Source: an uncultured Collinsella sp. (lineage in GTDB: Bacteria; Actinomycetota; Coriobacteriia; Coriobacteriales; Coriobacteriaceae). From it: a stretch of DNA of 64,000 nt. This document shows, piece by piece, positions 1 to 8,291 of this stretch. The stretch lies in the NCBI GenBank assembly GCA_905197665.1, contig CAJJZP010000012.1:1-64000 (forward strand). Direction: 5' to 3'. Under the pieces are notes generated by a model. It did no database searches. It was not told the DNA's origin and saw only the letters and a list, made by a program, of their open reading frames with translations. The position numbers and the translations under genes were made by a program. Numbering within the stretch: position 1 is the first letter of the stretch; the number at the start of each line of letters is the position of its first letter.

Positions 1-2
1 CC

Positions 3-203
3 CGCGGCGTGACCGGCGACACCGACATCAACATCATCGACACCGCCGAGTTCGCCATCCCCGGCCTTGACGACGAGTTCCGCGTCATCGTCTCCCCGTG
101 GATTCTCTCCTCGCTGATCACCGATCGCCTTGCCGCTTACTACGAGACGGTCACCAAGCACAACCTCAACTACCGTCGCTACTATCACCAGTTCGATTAC
201 TAA
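3..203 (+). CDS. SIS-domain sugar-phosphate protein, C-terminal end (partial)
   Basis: This is the last 66 codons of a gene that begins outside the window and stops with TAA at 201-203. The visible part contains VSPWILSSLITDRLAAYYE and ends in YRRYYHQFDY. Short C-terminal tails of this kind, with an RRYY motif, occur in SIS-domain deglycases/isomerases of the FrlB/AgaS type, which act on phosphorylated aminosugars or fructosamines. The link to FrlB-like function rests mainly on context: a complete mannose-family PTS and a FrlC-like epimerase follow on the same strand. The catalytic part cannot be seen, so the call is tentative. A terminator-like hairpin separates it from the PTS genes, which would lower but not abolish co-transcription. 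Confidence 0.5.
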   Translation, partial: RGVTGDTDINIIDTAEFAIPGLDDEFRVIVSPWILSSLITDRLAAYYETVTKHNLNYRRYYHQFDY

Positions 204-238
204 TCGGCGACAAATTAGCTACTGATCAAGAAGCACCC

Positions 239-267
239 TGCCCGGGCGCATGCGTCCGGGCATTTTT
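239..267 (+). terminator. Hairpin with T-run between the SIS gene and PTS EIIA
   Basis: The arms TGCCCGG (239-245) and CCGGGCA (256-262) pair perfectly around a 10-base loop and are followed by five Ts. The geometry is that of an intrinsic terminator. As the PTS genes follow in the same orientation, it may act as a partial terminator that sets the ratio of enzyme to transporter. Confidence 0.7.
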
Positions 268-297
268 ATGCCGAAGTTCGCAAGAAAGGGGAATCGA

Positions 298-714
298 ATG
301 AGGCAGTTTATCGTGGCGTCCCATGCTCATTTCGCGTCTGGAATCGTCGAGAGCATCGGCCTGCTTTCCGGCGAGCGCGAAAACGTCCATGCGCTGTCTA
401 TGTATGTCGACGGAAACGAGGACCTGGTCAAGGAGGCTGCGGCGATTCTGGACGACTTTGCCGCGGACGATGAGGTCGTCGTTTGCACCGACCTCTTTGG
501 CGGCAGCGTCAACAACGAGTTCACCAAGATCGTCCAGACGCGCCCCAACACGCACCTTGTGACCAATATGAACCTGCCGCTCCTTATTCAGCTGCTGTTC
601 GTGCCCGACTCCACCCCGATCGATGAGGCCATTCGCCAGATCATCGAGGCGGACGACACCAAGGTCAAGTACGTCAACGACCTGCTGGGGCAGGCCGAAC
701 TCGATGAGTTTTAA
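298..714 (+). CDS. PTS mannose-family EIIA
   Basis: This 138-residue cytoplasmic phosphotransfer subunit accepts phosphate from HPr and passes it to EIIB. The N-terminus MRQFIVASHAHFASG has the mannose-family IIA layout, with the predicted phospho-histidine at residue 9. A GGSVNNEF segment matches the family's glycine-rich loop. I chose the ATG at 298 because AAAGGGG lies just upstream; an upstream in-frame ATG at 250 would run the protein through the terminator hairpin. EIIB follows after 16 bases, then EIIC and EIID, giving a complete four-subunit permease. The substrate cannot be read from this subunit. Confidence 0.9.
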   Translation: MRQFIVASHAHFASGIVESIGLLSGERENVHALSMYVDGNEDLVKEAAAILDDFAADDEVVVCTDLFGGSVNNEFTKIVQTRPNTHLVTNMNLPLLIQLLFVPDSTPIDEAIRQIIEADDTKVKYVNDLLGQAELDEF

Positions 715-730
715 TCGTTAGGAGCACATC

Positions 731-1201
731 ATGATTCAGATGATTCGCGTGGACTATCGACTGCTTCACGGCCAGGTTGCCGTTAGCTGGACCTCGGCTC
801 TGGGTGCCGACTGCATCCTGTTAGTGAGCGACACGGTCCTCAACGACAAGCTTCGTCTGCAGGCCCTGTCCCTTGCAAAGCCCGAAGGATGCAAGGTCGT
901 CGTCAAAAACACCGAGGATGCCGTCAAGGCGCTCCAGAGCGGTGTGACCGACAAGTACAAGCTCTTCGTGGTTTGCGAGACGATCCAGCAGGCCGGTACC
1001 GTCGCCAAGGCGATGGGCGTCAAGAAGATCAACCTCGGCAATGTGGCCTTTAGCGAGGATGCCCGCCAGGTCTCGACGAGCGTATTCCTTACGCCCGAGA
1101 ACGAGGCCTACGTGAAGGAGCTACTCGGCGAGGGCTATGAGCTGTTCATTCAGATGATTCCGGCGGATGCGAAGACTGATGCCGCAAAGGTCATCGGTTA
1201 G
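731..1201 (+). CDS. PTS mannose-family EIIB
   Basis: This 156-residue subunit transfers phosphate from EIIA to the incoming sugar. The N-terminal motif RVDYRLLHGQV is diagnostic of mannose/sorbose-type IIB domains; the phosphorylated histidine is the H before GQV, near residue 14. The length fits a free-standing IIB rather than the IIAB fusion of E. coli. TAGGAG precedes the ATG. The EIIC gene starts 8 bases after its stop, so translation is likely coupled. Confidence 0.92.
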   Translation: MIQMIRVDYRLLHGQVAVSWTSALGADCILLVSDTVLNDKLRLQALSLAKPEGCKVVVKNTEDAVKALQSGVTDKYKLFVVCETIQQAGTVAKAMGVKKINLGNVAFSEDARQVSTSVFLTPENEAYVKELLGEGYELFIQMIPADAKTDAAKVIG

Positions 1202-1209
1202 GGGCTGTC

Positions 1210-2001
1210 ATGGTTATCAAGACGATCCTGATTTTCCTGATTGCCCTTTTGGGCTATTCCGAGTGGCTGACCGGTACGAGTTACCTTCAGCGCCCCATTG
1301 TGCTCGGACCGTTGGTCGGCCTTGTCATGGGCGATGTGGTGACCGGCACTATTATGGGCGCCACGATGGAGCTTGCCATGGTCGGTGCCATCTCGGTCGG
1401 TGCGTATAACCCGCCCGATACGATTTCCGGAACCATTCTGGGCGTGTCGCTTGCCATGCAGGCCGGCGCGGACGCCTCGGCGGCCCTGACCCTGGGCATT
1501 CCCATCGCAACGATCGTCCTGGCGCTCGATACGGCCCTGGGCCAGCCGGTCATGCTGCTGCTGGTGCACCGTATCGACAAAAACGTCGAGGACGGAGACA
1601 CCAAGGCCATCACGCGCAACATGCTCATCGCCGGTTACGCGCAGAGCTGGTGCGGCCTGCTAATCATTCCCCTGGCATTCTTCTTTGGCGCCGATGCTGT
1701 TGCCAGCCTGCTCAACATCATCCCCGATTTCGTTCAGACCGGCATGGATGTCGCCGCCGCCTTCTTGCCCGCACTCGGCTTTGCGATGCTGGCGCAGATG
1801 ATTATGAACAAAACAGTGGCTCCGTTCTTCTTCGCTGGCTTCTTCCTCGTCGCCTACTTTGGCATTAGCACGACGGGCGTGGCGATCTTTGCCGCGATTA
1901 TCGTCGTCGCGATGACGGTTTTGGGTGACAAGAAAAAGGCGGAGCAGCCCGCAGCGGCAACCGAGGATCCTGCGATTGGGAGTGGGTTCGATGAGTTTTA
2001 A
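1210..2001 (+). CDS. PTS mannose-family EIIC (membrane)
   Basis: This 263-residue integral membrane protein forms the sugar channel together with EIID. Long hydrophobic stretches run through the whole protein, and the start (MVIKTILIFLIALLGYSEWL) and the segment RPIVLGPLVGLVMGD match the conserved IIC N-terminus. The C-terminal tail is charged (KKKAEQ, ending FDEF) and should be cytoplasmic. It overlaps the EIID start by 11 bases, a classical sign of coupled translation. Confidence 0.92.
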   Translation: MVIKTILIFLIALLGYSEWLTGTSYLQRPIVLGPLVGLVMGDVVTGTIMGATMELAMVGAISVGAYNPPDTISGTILGVSLAMQAGADASAALTLGIPIATIVLALDTALGQPVMLLLVHRIDKNVEDGDTKAITRNMLIAGYAQSWCGLLIIPLAFFFGADAVASLLNIIPDFVQTGMDVAAAFLPALGFAMLAQMIMNKTVAPFFFAGFFLVAYFGISTTGVAIFAAIIVVAMTVLGDKKKAEQPAAATEDPAIGSGFDEF

Positions 2002-2827
2002 GTTTGAGTCTTCTTACAACGGGCTGATTTCCCGCGCAGACCTTAAGAAGCTGTTCTGGCGCTCGATTCCCTATGAGCATTCCTGGAACTACGAGCGTAT
2101 GGGCCATATCGGCTTTATGTGGGCCCTTATGCCGATCCTTCGCAAGCTGTATCCGCAGGATGCGGACTTTAAGGCCGCACTCAAGCGCCATATGGAGCTC
2201 TATAACGTCACGCCGTATATCTCGACGCTCCCCATGTCCATTGCTGCCGCAATGGAAGAAGTCAACGCCACCGAAGATAACTTTGACACGAGCGCGATCT
2301 CTAATGTCAAGCTTGCTTTGATGGGACCGCTGTCCGGCGTGGGCGATGCCTTCTACTGGGGTACGCTGCGAATTTTGGCAACGGGTGTCGGCACGTCGCT
2401 GGCGCTGCAGGGCTCTATTCTTGGCCCGATTTTGTTCCTGCTCGTGTTCAACGTCCCCCACTACATCATCCGTTACCTGCTGACGTTTGTGGGATATCGC
2501 TTTGGCTCGGACATGATCAGCAAGGTCCAGGAATCGGGCATTATGGACACGATCGTCAAGATGGCCTCTATCATGGGCGCCATGGTGATCGGCGCTATGA
2601 CCATGGAGATGGTCACCGTGGACATTCCGCTCATGGTCGGCGCGGGCGATGGCGCTCAGACGCTCGCCGAGCTGCTCAACGGAATCTTCCCGGGCTTTGT
2701 CACGATGGGACTGTTTGGAATTGTCTATCTCATGCTCAAGAAGAAGATGAATCCGCTGCTCATCATGCTCGTGATCCTACTCGTGAGTATCGCCGGCGCG
2801 TTCTTTGGAGTGCTTGGTGTTCAGTAG
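1991..2827 (+). CDS. PTS mannose-family EIID (membrane)
   Basis: This 278-residue partner of EIIC has the typical N-terminal half (LKKLFWRSIPYEHSWNYERMG) and the family motif MGPLSGVGDAFYWGTLR. Hydrophobic helices fill the C-terminal half. The ATG at 1991 lies inside the end of the EIIC gene, 11 bases before its stop. The reading frame stays open further upstream, but that part only shadows EIIC and was left out. This gene completes the transporter; a terminator-like hairpin follows. Confidence 0.93.
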   Translation: MSFKFESSYNGLISRADLKKLFWRSIPYEHSWNYERMGHIGFMWALMPILRKLYPQDADFKAALKRHMELYNVTPYISTLPMSIAAAMEEVNATEDNFDTSAISNVKLALMGPLSGVGDAFYWGTLRILATGVGTSLALQGSILGPILFLLVFNVPHYIIRYLLTFVGYRFGSDMISKVQESGIMDTIVKMASIMGAMVIGAMTMEMVTVDIPLMVGAGDGAQTLAELLNGIFPGFVTMGLFGIVYLMLKKKMNPLLIMLVILLVSIAGAFFGVLGVQ

Positions 2828-2859
2828 GGCATCCGTCATAATTAAAACAATGTAAGAGG

Positions 2860-2893
2860 GGGCGTCGCGCACATTGTGCTGCGGCGCCCTTTT
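2860..2893 (+). terminator. Intrinsic terminator after the PTS genes
   Basis: GGGCGTCGC (2860-2868) pairs with GCGGCGCCC (2881-2889), with one G-U pair and a 12-base loop, followed by TTTT. It lies only about 20 bases before the next gene's start, so it may attenuate expression of the epimerase rather than end the unit. Confidence 0.75.
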
Positions 2894-2910
2894 GCCGAAA
2901 GGTGGACAAG

Positions 2911-3747
2911 ATGGAGTATCCGCAGCTTGCCGTCATGAATATCAGCCATCGTTATTTTGACCTTGAGGAATTCTTTTCCTCGGCTGCGGCCTCGGGCTAC
3001 ACGTGTTGCGAGCTTTGGACCGGGGCGATGCATCTGTATGTCGATTGCCATGGATACGATTCGCTCGAGCAGGTGCGAAAGCTGTCGCAGCGGTATGGAG
3101 TTCGGATTGTGGGGCTTTGTCCCGAACAGAACAACCCCAAGCCGTGGAATATCGCGGCGCGCGGGAATGAGGTGCGTGCCCGCACGCTCGCGTACTTTAA
3201 GAACGTTGTGGATATCGCGGCGGAACTTGGAGCCGAGCAGGTCATGGTCTCGAGCGGCTGGGCATTTTTGAACGAGCCGATTGAGGATGCGTGGGGTCGC
3301 AGCGCCTCGATGCTGCGTGCGATTGCCGAGCATGCGGGAGAGCGCGGCGTGCGACTGGTGCTCGAGGCCCTACAGCCGGTTGAGTCGATGATCGTGAACT
3401 CGGCGGCCGATACGAAGCGCATGATCGAGGCAGTTGATCATCCGGCACTTAAGGCGTGTCTGGATATGGGCGCCATGGCGGTGGCGGGGGATACCATCGA
3501 CGATTACTTCGACCTGCTTGGCGATGATGTCGCCCACGTGCATTTTGTCGATGTTGCGGCAGATGGCACGACGCATCTTGCCTGGGGTGACGGCGACCGC
3601 GATATGCGCGCCGACCTGGACAGGCTGGTGGCGCGCGGCTATCGCGGAGTTGTTTCGGCCGAGACCTATGACGGGCGCTATTTTGCCGACCCCGCAGCTG
3701 CCGATGCGCAGGTAATGGCAGAGTATCGTCGTGCGATTGGCGCCTAG
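2911..3747 (+). CDS. TIM-barrel sugar-phosphate epimerase/isomerase, FrlC-like
   Basis: This 278-residue protein belongs to the xylose-isomerase-like TIM-barrel (AP endonuclease 2) family. Metal-ligand positions are visible as LVLEAL (Glu), KACLDMG (Asp), HVHFVD (His, Asp) and a late VSAETYDG (Glu). Its layout, including the mid-protein GWAFLNEP segment, resembles fructoselysine 3-epimerase FrlC. ATG 2911 is preceded by AAAGGTGG; a GTG at 2902 overlaps that ribosome site and is less likely. With the PTS and SIS-type genes upstream it probably processes the imported phosphorylated sugar. The exact substrate is inferred. Confidence 0.75.
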   Translation: MEYPQLAVMNISHRYFDLEEFFSSAAASGYTCCELWTGAMHLYVDCHGYDSLEQVRKLSQRYGVRIVGLCPEQNNPKPWNIAARGNEVRARTLAYFKNVVDIAAELGAEQVMVSSGWAFLNEPIEDAWGRSASMLRAIAEHAGERGVRLVLEALQPVESMIVNSAADTKRMIEAVDHPALKACLDMGAMAVAGDTIDDYFDLLGDDVAHVHFVDVAADGTTHLAWGDGDRDMRADLDRLVARGYRGVVSAETYDGRYFADPAAADAQVMAEYRRAIGA

Positions 3748-3850
3748 GTGGGGTTGGGCTGCGGCAATCTGCCCCATGTTTCCAAATGAATACGGTGTGA
3801 GCGGCTGCGACGGATTTTCCCCGCAAGCACTCTAGTATGCTAAAGTACCC

Positions 3851-3880
3851 AGAAGACCGGCGGAGCTATGCCGGTCTTCT
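3851..3880 (+). other. Perfect 10-bp hairpin in the hisZG leader
   Basis: AGAAGACCGG (3851-3860) is exactly complementary to CCGGTCTTCT (3871-3880) with a 10-base loop, 37 bases before the hisZG start. No T-run follows, so it is not a standard terminator. It could terminate the upstream operon weakly or structure the his mRNA leader. I saw no T-box specifier or antiterminator motif. Confidence 0.6.
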
Positions 3881-3916
3881 GCTCTATATGAAACACGGCA
3901 TGAGGAGGCTCACCAG

Positions 3917-5632
3917 ATGACGGCCACACCGTGGGGATTCCGGGACATATTGCCCGAGGAGGCTCAGGCGCGCGAGGAGATTGCGCTGACGGTGAAGGGC
4001 TGCTTCAGGGAGCATCATTACCTTCCGGTCGAGACGCCGCTGCTCGAGGACAAGGGTTCGCTCGAGGAAGGCGGCCGCATTGCGGACACGCCGTTTAAGC
4101 TCTTTGATGACGACGGTCGCCTGCTGGTGGTCCGTCCCGACAACACATTGCCGATCGTGCGTCTGGTTTCGACCCGCATGCGCGCGGCCGACCTGCCCCT
4201 ACGCCTTCGCTACGAGGCGCCGGTGGTTCGTGAGTGTCAGCGAAATGCCGGTGGTTCGCGCCAGTTTACACAGTTGGGCTTTGAGCTTATCGGTGCGGGC
4301 GATACCGCGGGCGATGTCGAGATCGTCTCGCTCGTGGCCGAGGCCGTGCGTAAGCTGGCGCTGCCCGATGCGCGCATTATCGCAGGTAGCGTGCGTCCGT
4401 TTAAGGAGCTGCTCGCGGCGTGCGAGGATCGCGAGCTGGCTGCCGAGGCCCTGCGCTGCGTGCACGCCAACGACTTTGTGGGCCTCGATGCCCGCGTGGC
4501 GGCAAGCGCCGAGTCCGATGCCGTCAAGGTTGCCATTAGCGAGCTGCCGCGCTTGCACGGCGGCGCCGAGGTGCTCGACCGCGTCGATGTGCTTCTGGCG
4601 GCGGCGGGCATCGTCGCGCCGCTCACGAGTGAGCTGCGTGCTCTGGTCGAGGGCCTGGCTCCCGGGGACGCCCAGGTGCTGTCGTTCGACTTCTCCATCA
4701 TGAACTCTTTCGATTACTACACGGGCCTGGTCTTTAAGGCCTATGCCGGCGGCCTGCCTGACCCGGTCGGTTCGGGCGGCCGCTACGACTCCATCTTTAC
4801 CGGCGCATTTGGCGACGGCATCGAGGTGCCGGCGGCGGGTTTCGCCTTTTCGCTCGAGCGTCTGGAGGCCGCGCGCACCTCGGCCGAGGACGCCGCCCCC
4901 GATGGCGACCACGCCGTGGGCCGTGGCGCCGAGGGCCCGCTACGCATCGCCGTGCCCAAGGGCTCGCTCAAGGCCGACACGCTCGACGTGCTCGAGGCCG
5001 CGGGTCTGGACGTCTCTGAGCTGCGTGATCCCGGCCGTCACCTGATCGTGCGCGGCCGCGACACGCGTGCCGGCGAGGGCACGGTCGGCGATATCGAGTT
5101 TGTCATCGTGCGTCCCAGCGATGCGCCCGCCTTTGTGGGCTGCGGCGGTGCCGATTGCGGCATCTGCGGTTGGGACTCGCTTATCGAGGCAGACCTCAAC
5201 CTGCTTCAGCTGGTCGATCTGGGTTACGGCCTGTGCACTTTCATTGAAGCGGAGCCCGCGTGGCGCGCTGGTCAGGCTGAGCGCAACTATGCCCGTCGCG
5301 GGTCGCTTCGCGTGGCCACCAAGTATCCGCGCATCGCGAGCGCCTGGTATGCCGAGCGCGGCGTGAACGCCGACATCGTTTCACTGCACGGCAACATCGA
5401 GCTGGGCCCCATCGTCGGCATGACCGATCGCATCGTGGATATTACCGCCACGGGCGCCACGCTGCGCGATAACGACCTCGTTATTACTGGTTGCATCATG
5501 GACTGCACGGCCCGCTTCTTTGTCAATCCGGGTGCCGCACGTCTGGATCCGCGCGTACGCAATCTGGCAGATCGCTTGGCGGCAGCCGTGAAGGACAAGC
5601 ATTTTGAGCCCGTTGCGGGCTCGGCACAATAG
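3917..5632 (+). CDS. hisZG: HisZ-HisG fusion: ATP phosphoribosyltransferase with its regulatory subunit
   Basis: This 571-residue protein joins two enzymes of the first step of histidine synthesis (ATP plus PRPP to phosphoribosyl-ATP). Residues 1 to about 320 are HisZ, a histidyl-tRNA-synthetase paralogue, with TPWGFRDILPEEA, VVRPDNTLPIVR and the late GSGGRYD motif. An acidic linker follows. Residues from about 341 are the short-form catalytic HisG (LRIAVPKGSL, CGICGWDSL, IVDITATGATLRDN). The two subunits are normally separate, so the fusion fixes their stoichiometry. GAGGAGG lies at a good distance before ATG 3917. It is the first gene of the his cluster; hisD follows after 105 bases. Confidence 0.95.
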   Translation: MTATPWGFRDILPEEAQAREEIALTVKGCFREHHYLPVETPLLEDKGSLEEGGRIADTPFKLFDDDGRLLVVRPDNTLPIVRLVSTRMRAADLPLRLRYEAPVVRECQRNAGGSRQFTQLGFELIGAGDTAGDVEIVSLVAEAVRKLALPDARIIAGSVRPFKELLAACEDRELAAEALRCVHANDFVGLDARVAASAESDAVKVAISELPRLHGGAEVLDRVDVLLAAAGIVAPLTSELRALVEGLAPGDAQVLSFDFSIMNSFDYYTGLVFKAYAGGLPDPVGSGGRYDSIFTGAFGDGIEVPAAGFAFSLERLEAARTSAEDAAPDGDHAVGRGAEGPLRIAVPKGSLKADTLDVLEAAGLDVSELRDPGRHLIVRGRDTRAGEGTVGDIEFVIVRPSDAPAFVGCGGADCGICGWDSLIEADLNLLQLVDLGYGLCTFIEAEPAWRAGQAERNYARRGSLRVATKYPRIASAWYAERGVNADIVSLHGNIELGPIVGMTDRIVDITATGATLRDNDLVITGCIMDCTARFFVNPGAARLDPRVRNLADRLAAAVKDKHFEPVAGSAQ

Positions 5633-5737
5633 CGCGAGCACGCACGGGCGCCCCAACGTCCGGGCTGCGGGCCGACTGGTGCCGCCGTCCGGCCTCTCGT
5701 TTTTCGAACACAACCTCGACCGATAGGGGATACCGAA

Positions 5738-7174
5738 ATGAAGACCATCAAGCTTGCTCCCGGTGAGCGCCTCGTTACCAACCAGCTCAACCGCAAGGGC
5801 GTGCTGCCGCAAAACATCGTCGACGCCGCCCGCGATATCGTGGCCAACGTGCGTGCCAATGGCGATGCCGCGGTGCGCGATTACTGCCAGCGTTTTGACG
5901 GTGTTGAGCTGCAGAGCTTCCGTCTTCCGCAAGAGCAGATCGATGCCGCGCTCGAAGGCCTCGATCCCGCTTTTGTCGCGGCGCTCGAAAAGGCTGCACG
6001 CCAGATTCGCGAGTTCCACCAGCGCGAGGTCGAGCAGAGCTGGTTTACCACGCGCCCGGACGGCACGATGCTCGGCGTTAAGGTGACCCCGCTTGCTGCG
6101 GCCGGCATCTACGTGCCGGGCGGTCGCGCGCAGTACCCTTCCACCGTGCTTATGAACGCCATTCCCGCTAAGGTGGCCGGCGTCAAACGCGTGGTCATGG
6201 TGACCCCGCCGCAAAAGGATGGACTGATTAGCCCGTATACGCTCGCGGCCGCCAAGCTCGGCGGCGTGGACGAGATCTATATGGTGGGCGGCGCTCAGGC
6301 CGTGGCCGCACTTGCGTATGGTACCGAGACCATTCCGCGCGTCGACAAAATCACTGGACCGGGTAACGCCTTTGTTGCCGCGGCCAAGCAGATCGTCTCG
6401 GGTGACGTGGGTATCGATATGGTCGCCGGTCCCTCCGAGGTCTGCGTGCTGGCCGACGCCACGGCCAAGCCTATGGTGGTCGCGGCAGACCTGATGGCCC
6501 AGGCCGAGCACGATCCGCTGGCAGCCTGCTATCTGGTGACTTGCGACGAGCAGTTTGCGCGCGAGGTCGAGGCTGGCATCGACATCCTGGTGGCGCAGTC
6601 GCCGCGTGCCGAGATCACGCGCGCTTCGCTCGACAACGAAGGCACCATCGTGGTGGCCGCCGATATGGCTGCCGCCGTCGAGGCCGTGAACACCGTGGCG
6701 CCCGAACACCTGGAGCTGCACTGCAAGGACGCGATGGGCCTGCTTGGCGGCATTCGCAACGCCGGCGCCATCTTTGTGGGCGCTTGGAGCTCCGAGCCGC
6801 TTGGCGATTATGTTGCCGGCCCCAACCACACGCTGCCGACCGGCGGCACGGCCATGTTCTCCAACCCGCTTTCGGTCGAAGAGTTCGTTAAGCGCTCGAG
6901 CGTCATTTGCTATACGCCCGAGGGTCTGCTCTCCGACGCTCCCGCTACGCAGCGCCTGGCCGAGGCCGAGGGCCTGTGGGCGCACGCGCTCTCTGCCGCC
7001 CTGCGTCGTCGCGTGCTGGAGCAGGGCGAGGATGCCGTGAGTGCCGAGTCGCTGGCTGCGGCCGACCTGACCAAGGTCGCCTGGCCGGGCGACGCTGTGG
7101 CGACGGTCGCCGAGGGTGTGGACCTGGCGGCTGCAGGCTCGGATGGCGCTGGCGCGACCGGCGAGGAGGCCTAA
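5738..7174 (+). CDS. hisD: Histidinol dehydrogenase
   Basis: This 478-residue zinc enzyme oxidises histidinol to histidine in two NAD-dependent steps, the end of the pathway. Motifs visible in order are YVPGGRAQYPS, KITGPGN (nucleotide site), AGPSEVCVLAD, AQAEHDP (zinc ligands Gln, His), VAPEHLELH (catalytic Glu-His) and GPNHTLPTGG. An Ala/Glu-rich tail extends slightly beyond the core. TAGGGGA precedes ATG 5738. The hisC ATG lies one base after its stop, so the two genes are tightly coupled. Confidence 0.96.
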   Translation: MKTIKLAPGERLVTNQLNRKGVLPQNIVDAARDIVANVRANGDAAVRDYCQRFDGVELQSFRLPQEQIDAALEGLDPAFVAALEKAARQIREFHQREVEQSWFTTRPDGTMLGVKVTPLAAAGIYVPGGRAQYPSTVLMNAIPAKVAGVKRVVMVTPPQKDGLISPYTLAAAKLGGVDEIYMVGGAQAVAALAYGTETIPRVDKITGPGNAFVAAAKQIVSGDVGIDMVAGPSEVCVLADATAKPMVVAADLMAQAEHDPLAACYLVTCDEQFAREVEAGIDILVAQSPRAEITRASLDNEGTIVVAADMAAAVEAVNTVAPEHLELHCKDAMGLLGGIRNAGAIFVGAWSSEPLGDYVAGPNHTLPTGGTAMFSNPLSVEEFVKRSSVICYTPEGLLSDAPATQRLAEAEGLWAHALSAALRRRVLEQGEDAVSAESLAAADLTKVAWPGDAVATVAEGVDLAAAGSDGAGATGEEA

Positions 7175-7175
7175 C

Positions 7176-8291
7176 ATGGCCGAACTTACGCTGCGCATGA
7201 AGGAACTCGTCCAGCCCTACCTGGCCGGCATTGAGCCCTATGATCCCAACTTTACGCCTACGCGCATCAATCTTTCGGCCAACGAGAACACCTATCCCGT
7301 GCCTGCCGGCGTGCGTGAGGCAATCGATGCAGCCCTGGCTGCCACGCCGCTCAACCGCTATCCCGATCCCATGTCCTGTGACCTGCGCGATGAGCTTGCT
7401 GCCTGGCATGGCGTGGCGCGTGAGAATATTTGCGTGGGAAACGGCGGCGACGAGCTGCTCTATAACTACCTGTTGGCGTTTGGCGGCGCGGGGCGGACCC
7501 TGCTCAACTGCCCGCCGTGCTTTAGCGAGTATGCGTTCTTTGCATCGCTCTGTCAGACCGAGGTGCGCGACGTGTGGCGCGACCCGGCGACCTTTGAACT
7601 CGACCAAGCGGCGGTGCTTGCAGCGGCGCCTGAGTGCAACCTGGCCATCGTGACTTCGCCCAACAACCCCACGGGCGACGTGGCACCGCTCGACTTTGTC
7701 GCGGCCCTGTGCGATGCGTGCCCCGGCATGGTCATGGTCGACGAGGCCTACGTTGAGTTTGCGGACGATTCGTTTGGCGCGGCTACCACGGCGCAGGGGC
7801 TTATCGCCGAGCATCCCAACCTGGTGATTCTGCATACGCTGTCCAAGGCGTTTGGCGCCGCCGGCGCACGCCTGGGCTACGTGATCGCGGTGCCCGAGGT
7901 CATCGAGGTGTTCGCGGCGATTCGCCAGATCTACTCGGTCAATGTGCTGAGCCAGGCCGCCGCGCTTGCCTGCGTGCGTGCCCGCGATGCGTACGCGCCC
8001 GTGGTGGCACAGGTCGCATCCGAGCGCGAGCGCGAGCTGTGCGCCCTGCGCGCAATGGCTGCCGAGGGCCTGCCCGTGGAGGCATGGCCGAGCGCGGCGA
8101 ACTTTGTGCTCGTGCGCACGCCGCATGCCACGCGCGTGCGCGAGCGTCTGCGCGACGAGTATTCGATTCTGGTGCGCGACTTTAGCTATGCGCTGGGGCT
8201 TGCGGGCTGTCTGCGCATTACCGTGGGTACGCCGCGGGAAAACGACGAGGTGCTGGCTGCGTTTGCCGCGCTGGTGAAGGAGGAGATGTAG
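7176..8291 (+). CDS. hisC: Histidinol-phosphate aminotransferase
   Basis: This 371-residue class-I/II PLP aminotransferase converts imidazole-acetol phosphate to histidinol phosphate. It shows NLSANENTYPVP at the N-terminus, TSPNNPTGD, the MVDEAYVEF strand and the PLP lysine in HTLSKAFG. The start at 7176 is chosen over an upstream in-frame codon because GAGGAGG ends the hisD gene 5 bases earlier and an upstream start would overlap hisD. The hisB ATG follows directly after its stop. Confidence 0.95.
   Translation: MAELTLRMKELVQPYLAGIEPYDPNFTPTRINLSANENTYPVPAGVREAIDAALAATPLNRYPDPMSCDLRDELAAWHGVARENICVGNGGDELLYNYLLAFGGAGRTLLNCPPCFSEYAFFASLCQTEVRDVWRDPATFELDQAAVLAAAPECNLAIVTSPNNPTGDVAPLDFVAALCDACPGMVMVDEAYVEFADDSFGAATTAQGLIAEHPNLVILHTLSKAFGAAGARLGYVIAVPEVIEVFAAIRQIYSVNVLSQAAALACVRARDAYAPVVAQVASERERELCALRAMAAEGLPVEAWPSAANFVLVRTPHATRVRERLRDEYSILVRDFSYALGLAGCLRITVGTPRENDEVLAAFAALVKEEM

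Noticed and set aside
3748..3916. Histidine T-box riboswitch upstream of hisZG
   Set aside because: Only a simple 10-bp hairpin is present; the conserved T-box antiterminator sequence was not found.
5633..7174. Long minus-strand frames opposite the his genes
   Set aside because: These are shadows of high-GC coding sequence on the other strand, rich in His/Arg/Gly without recognisable domains.
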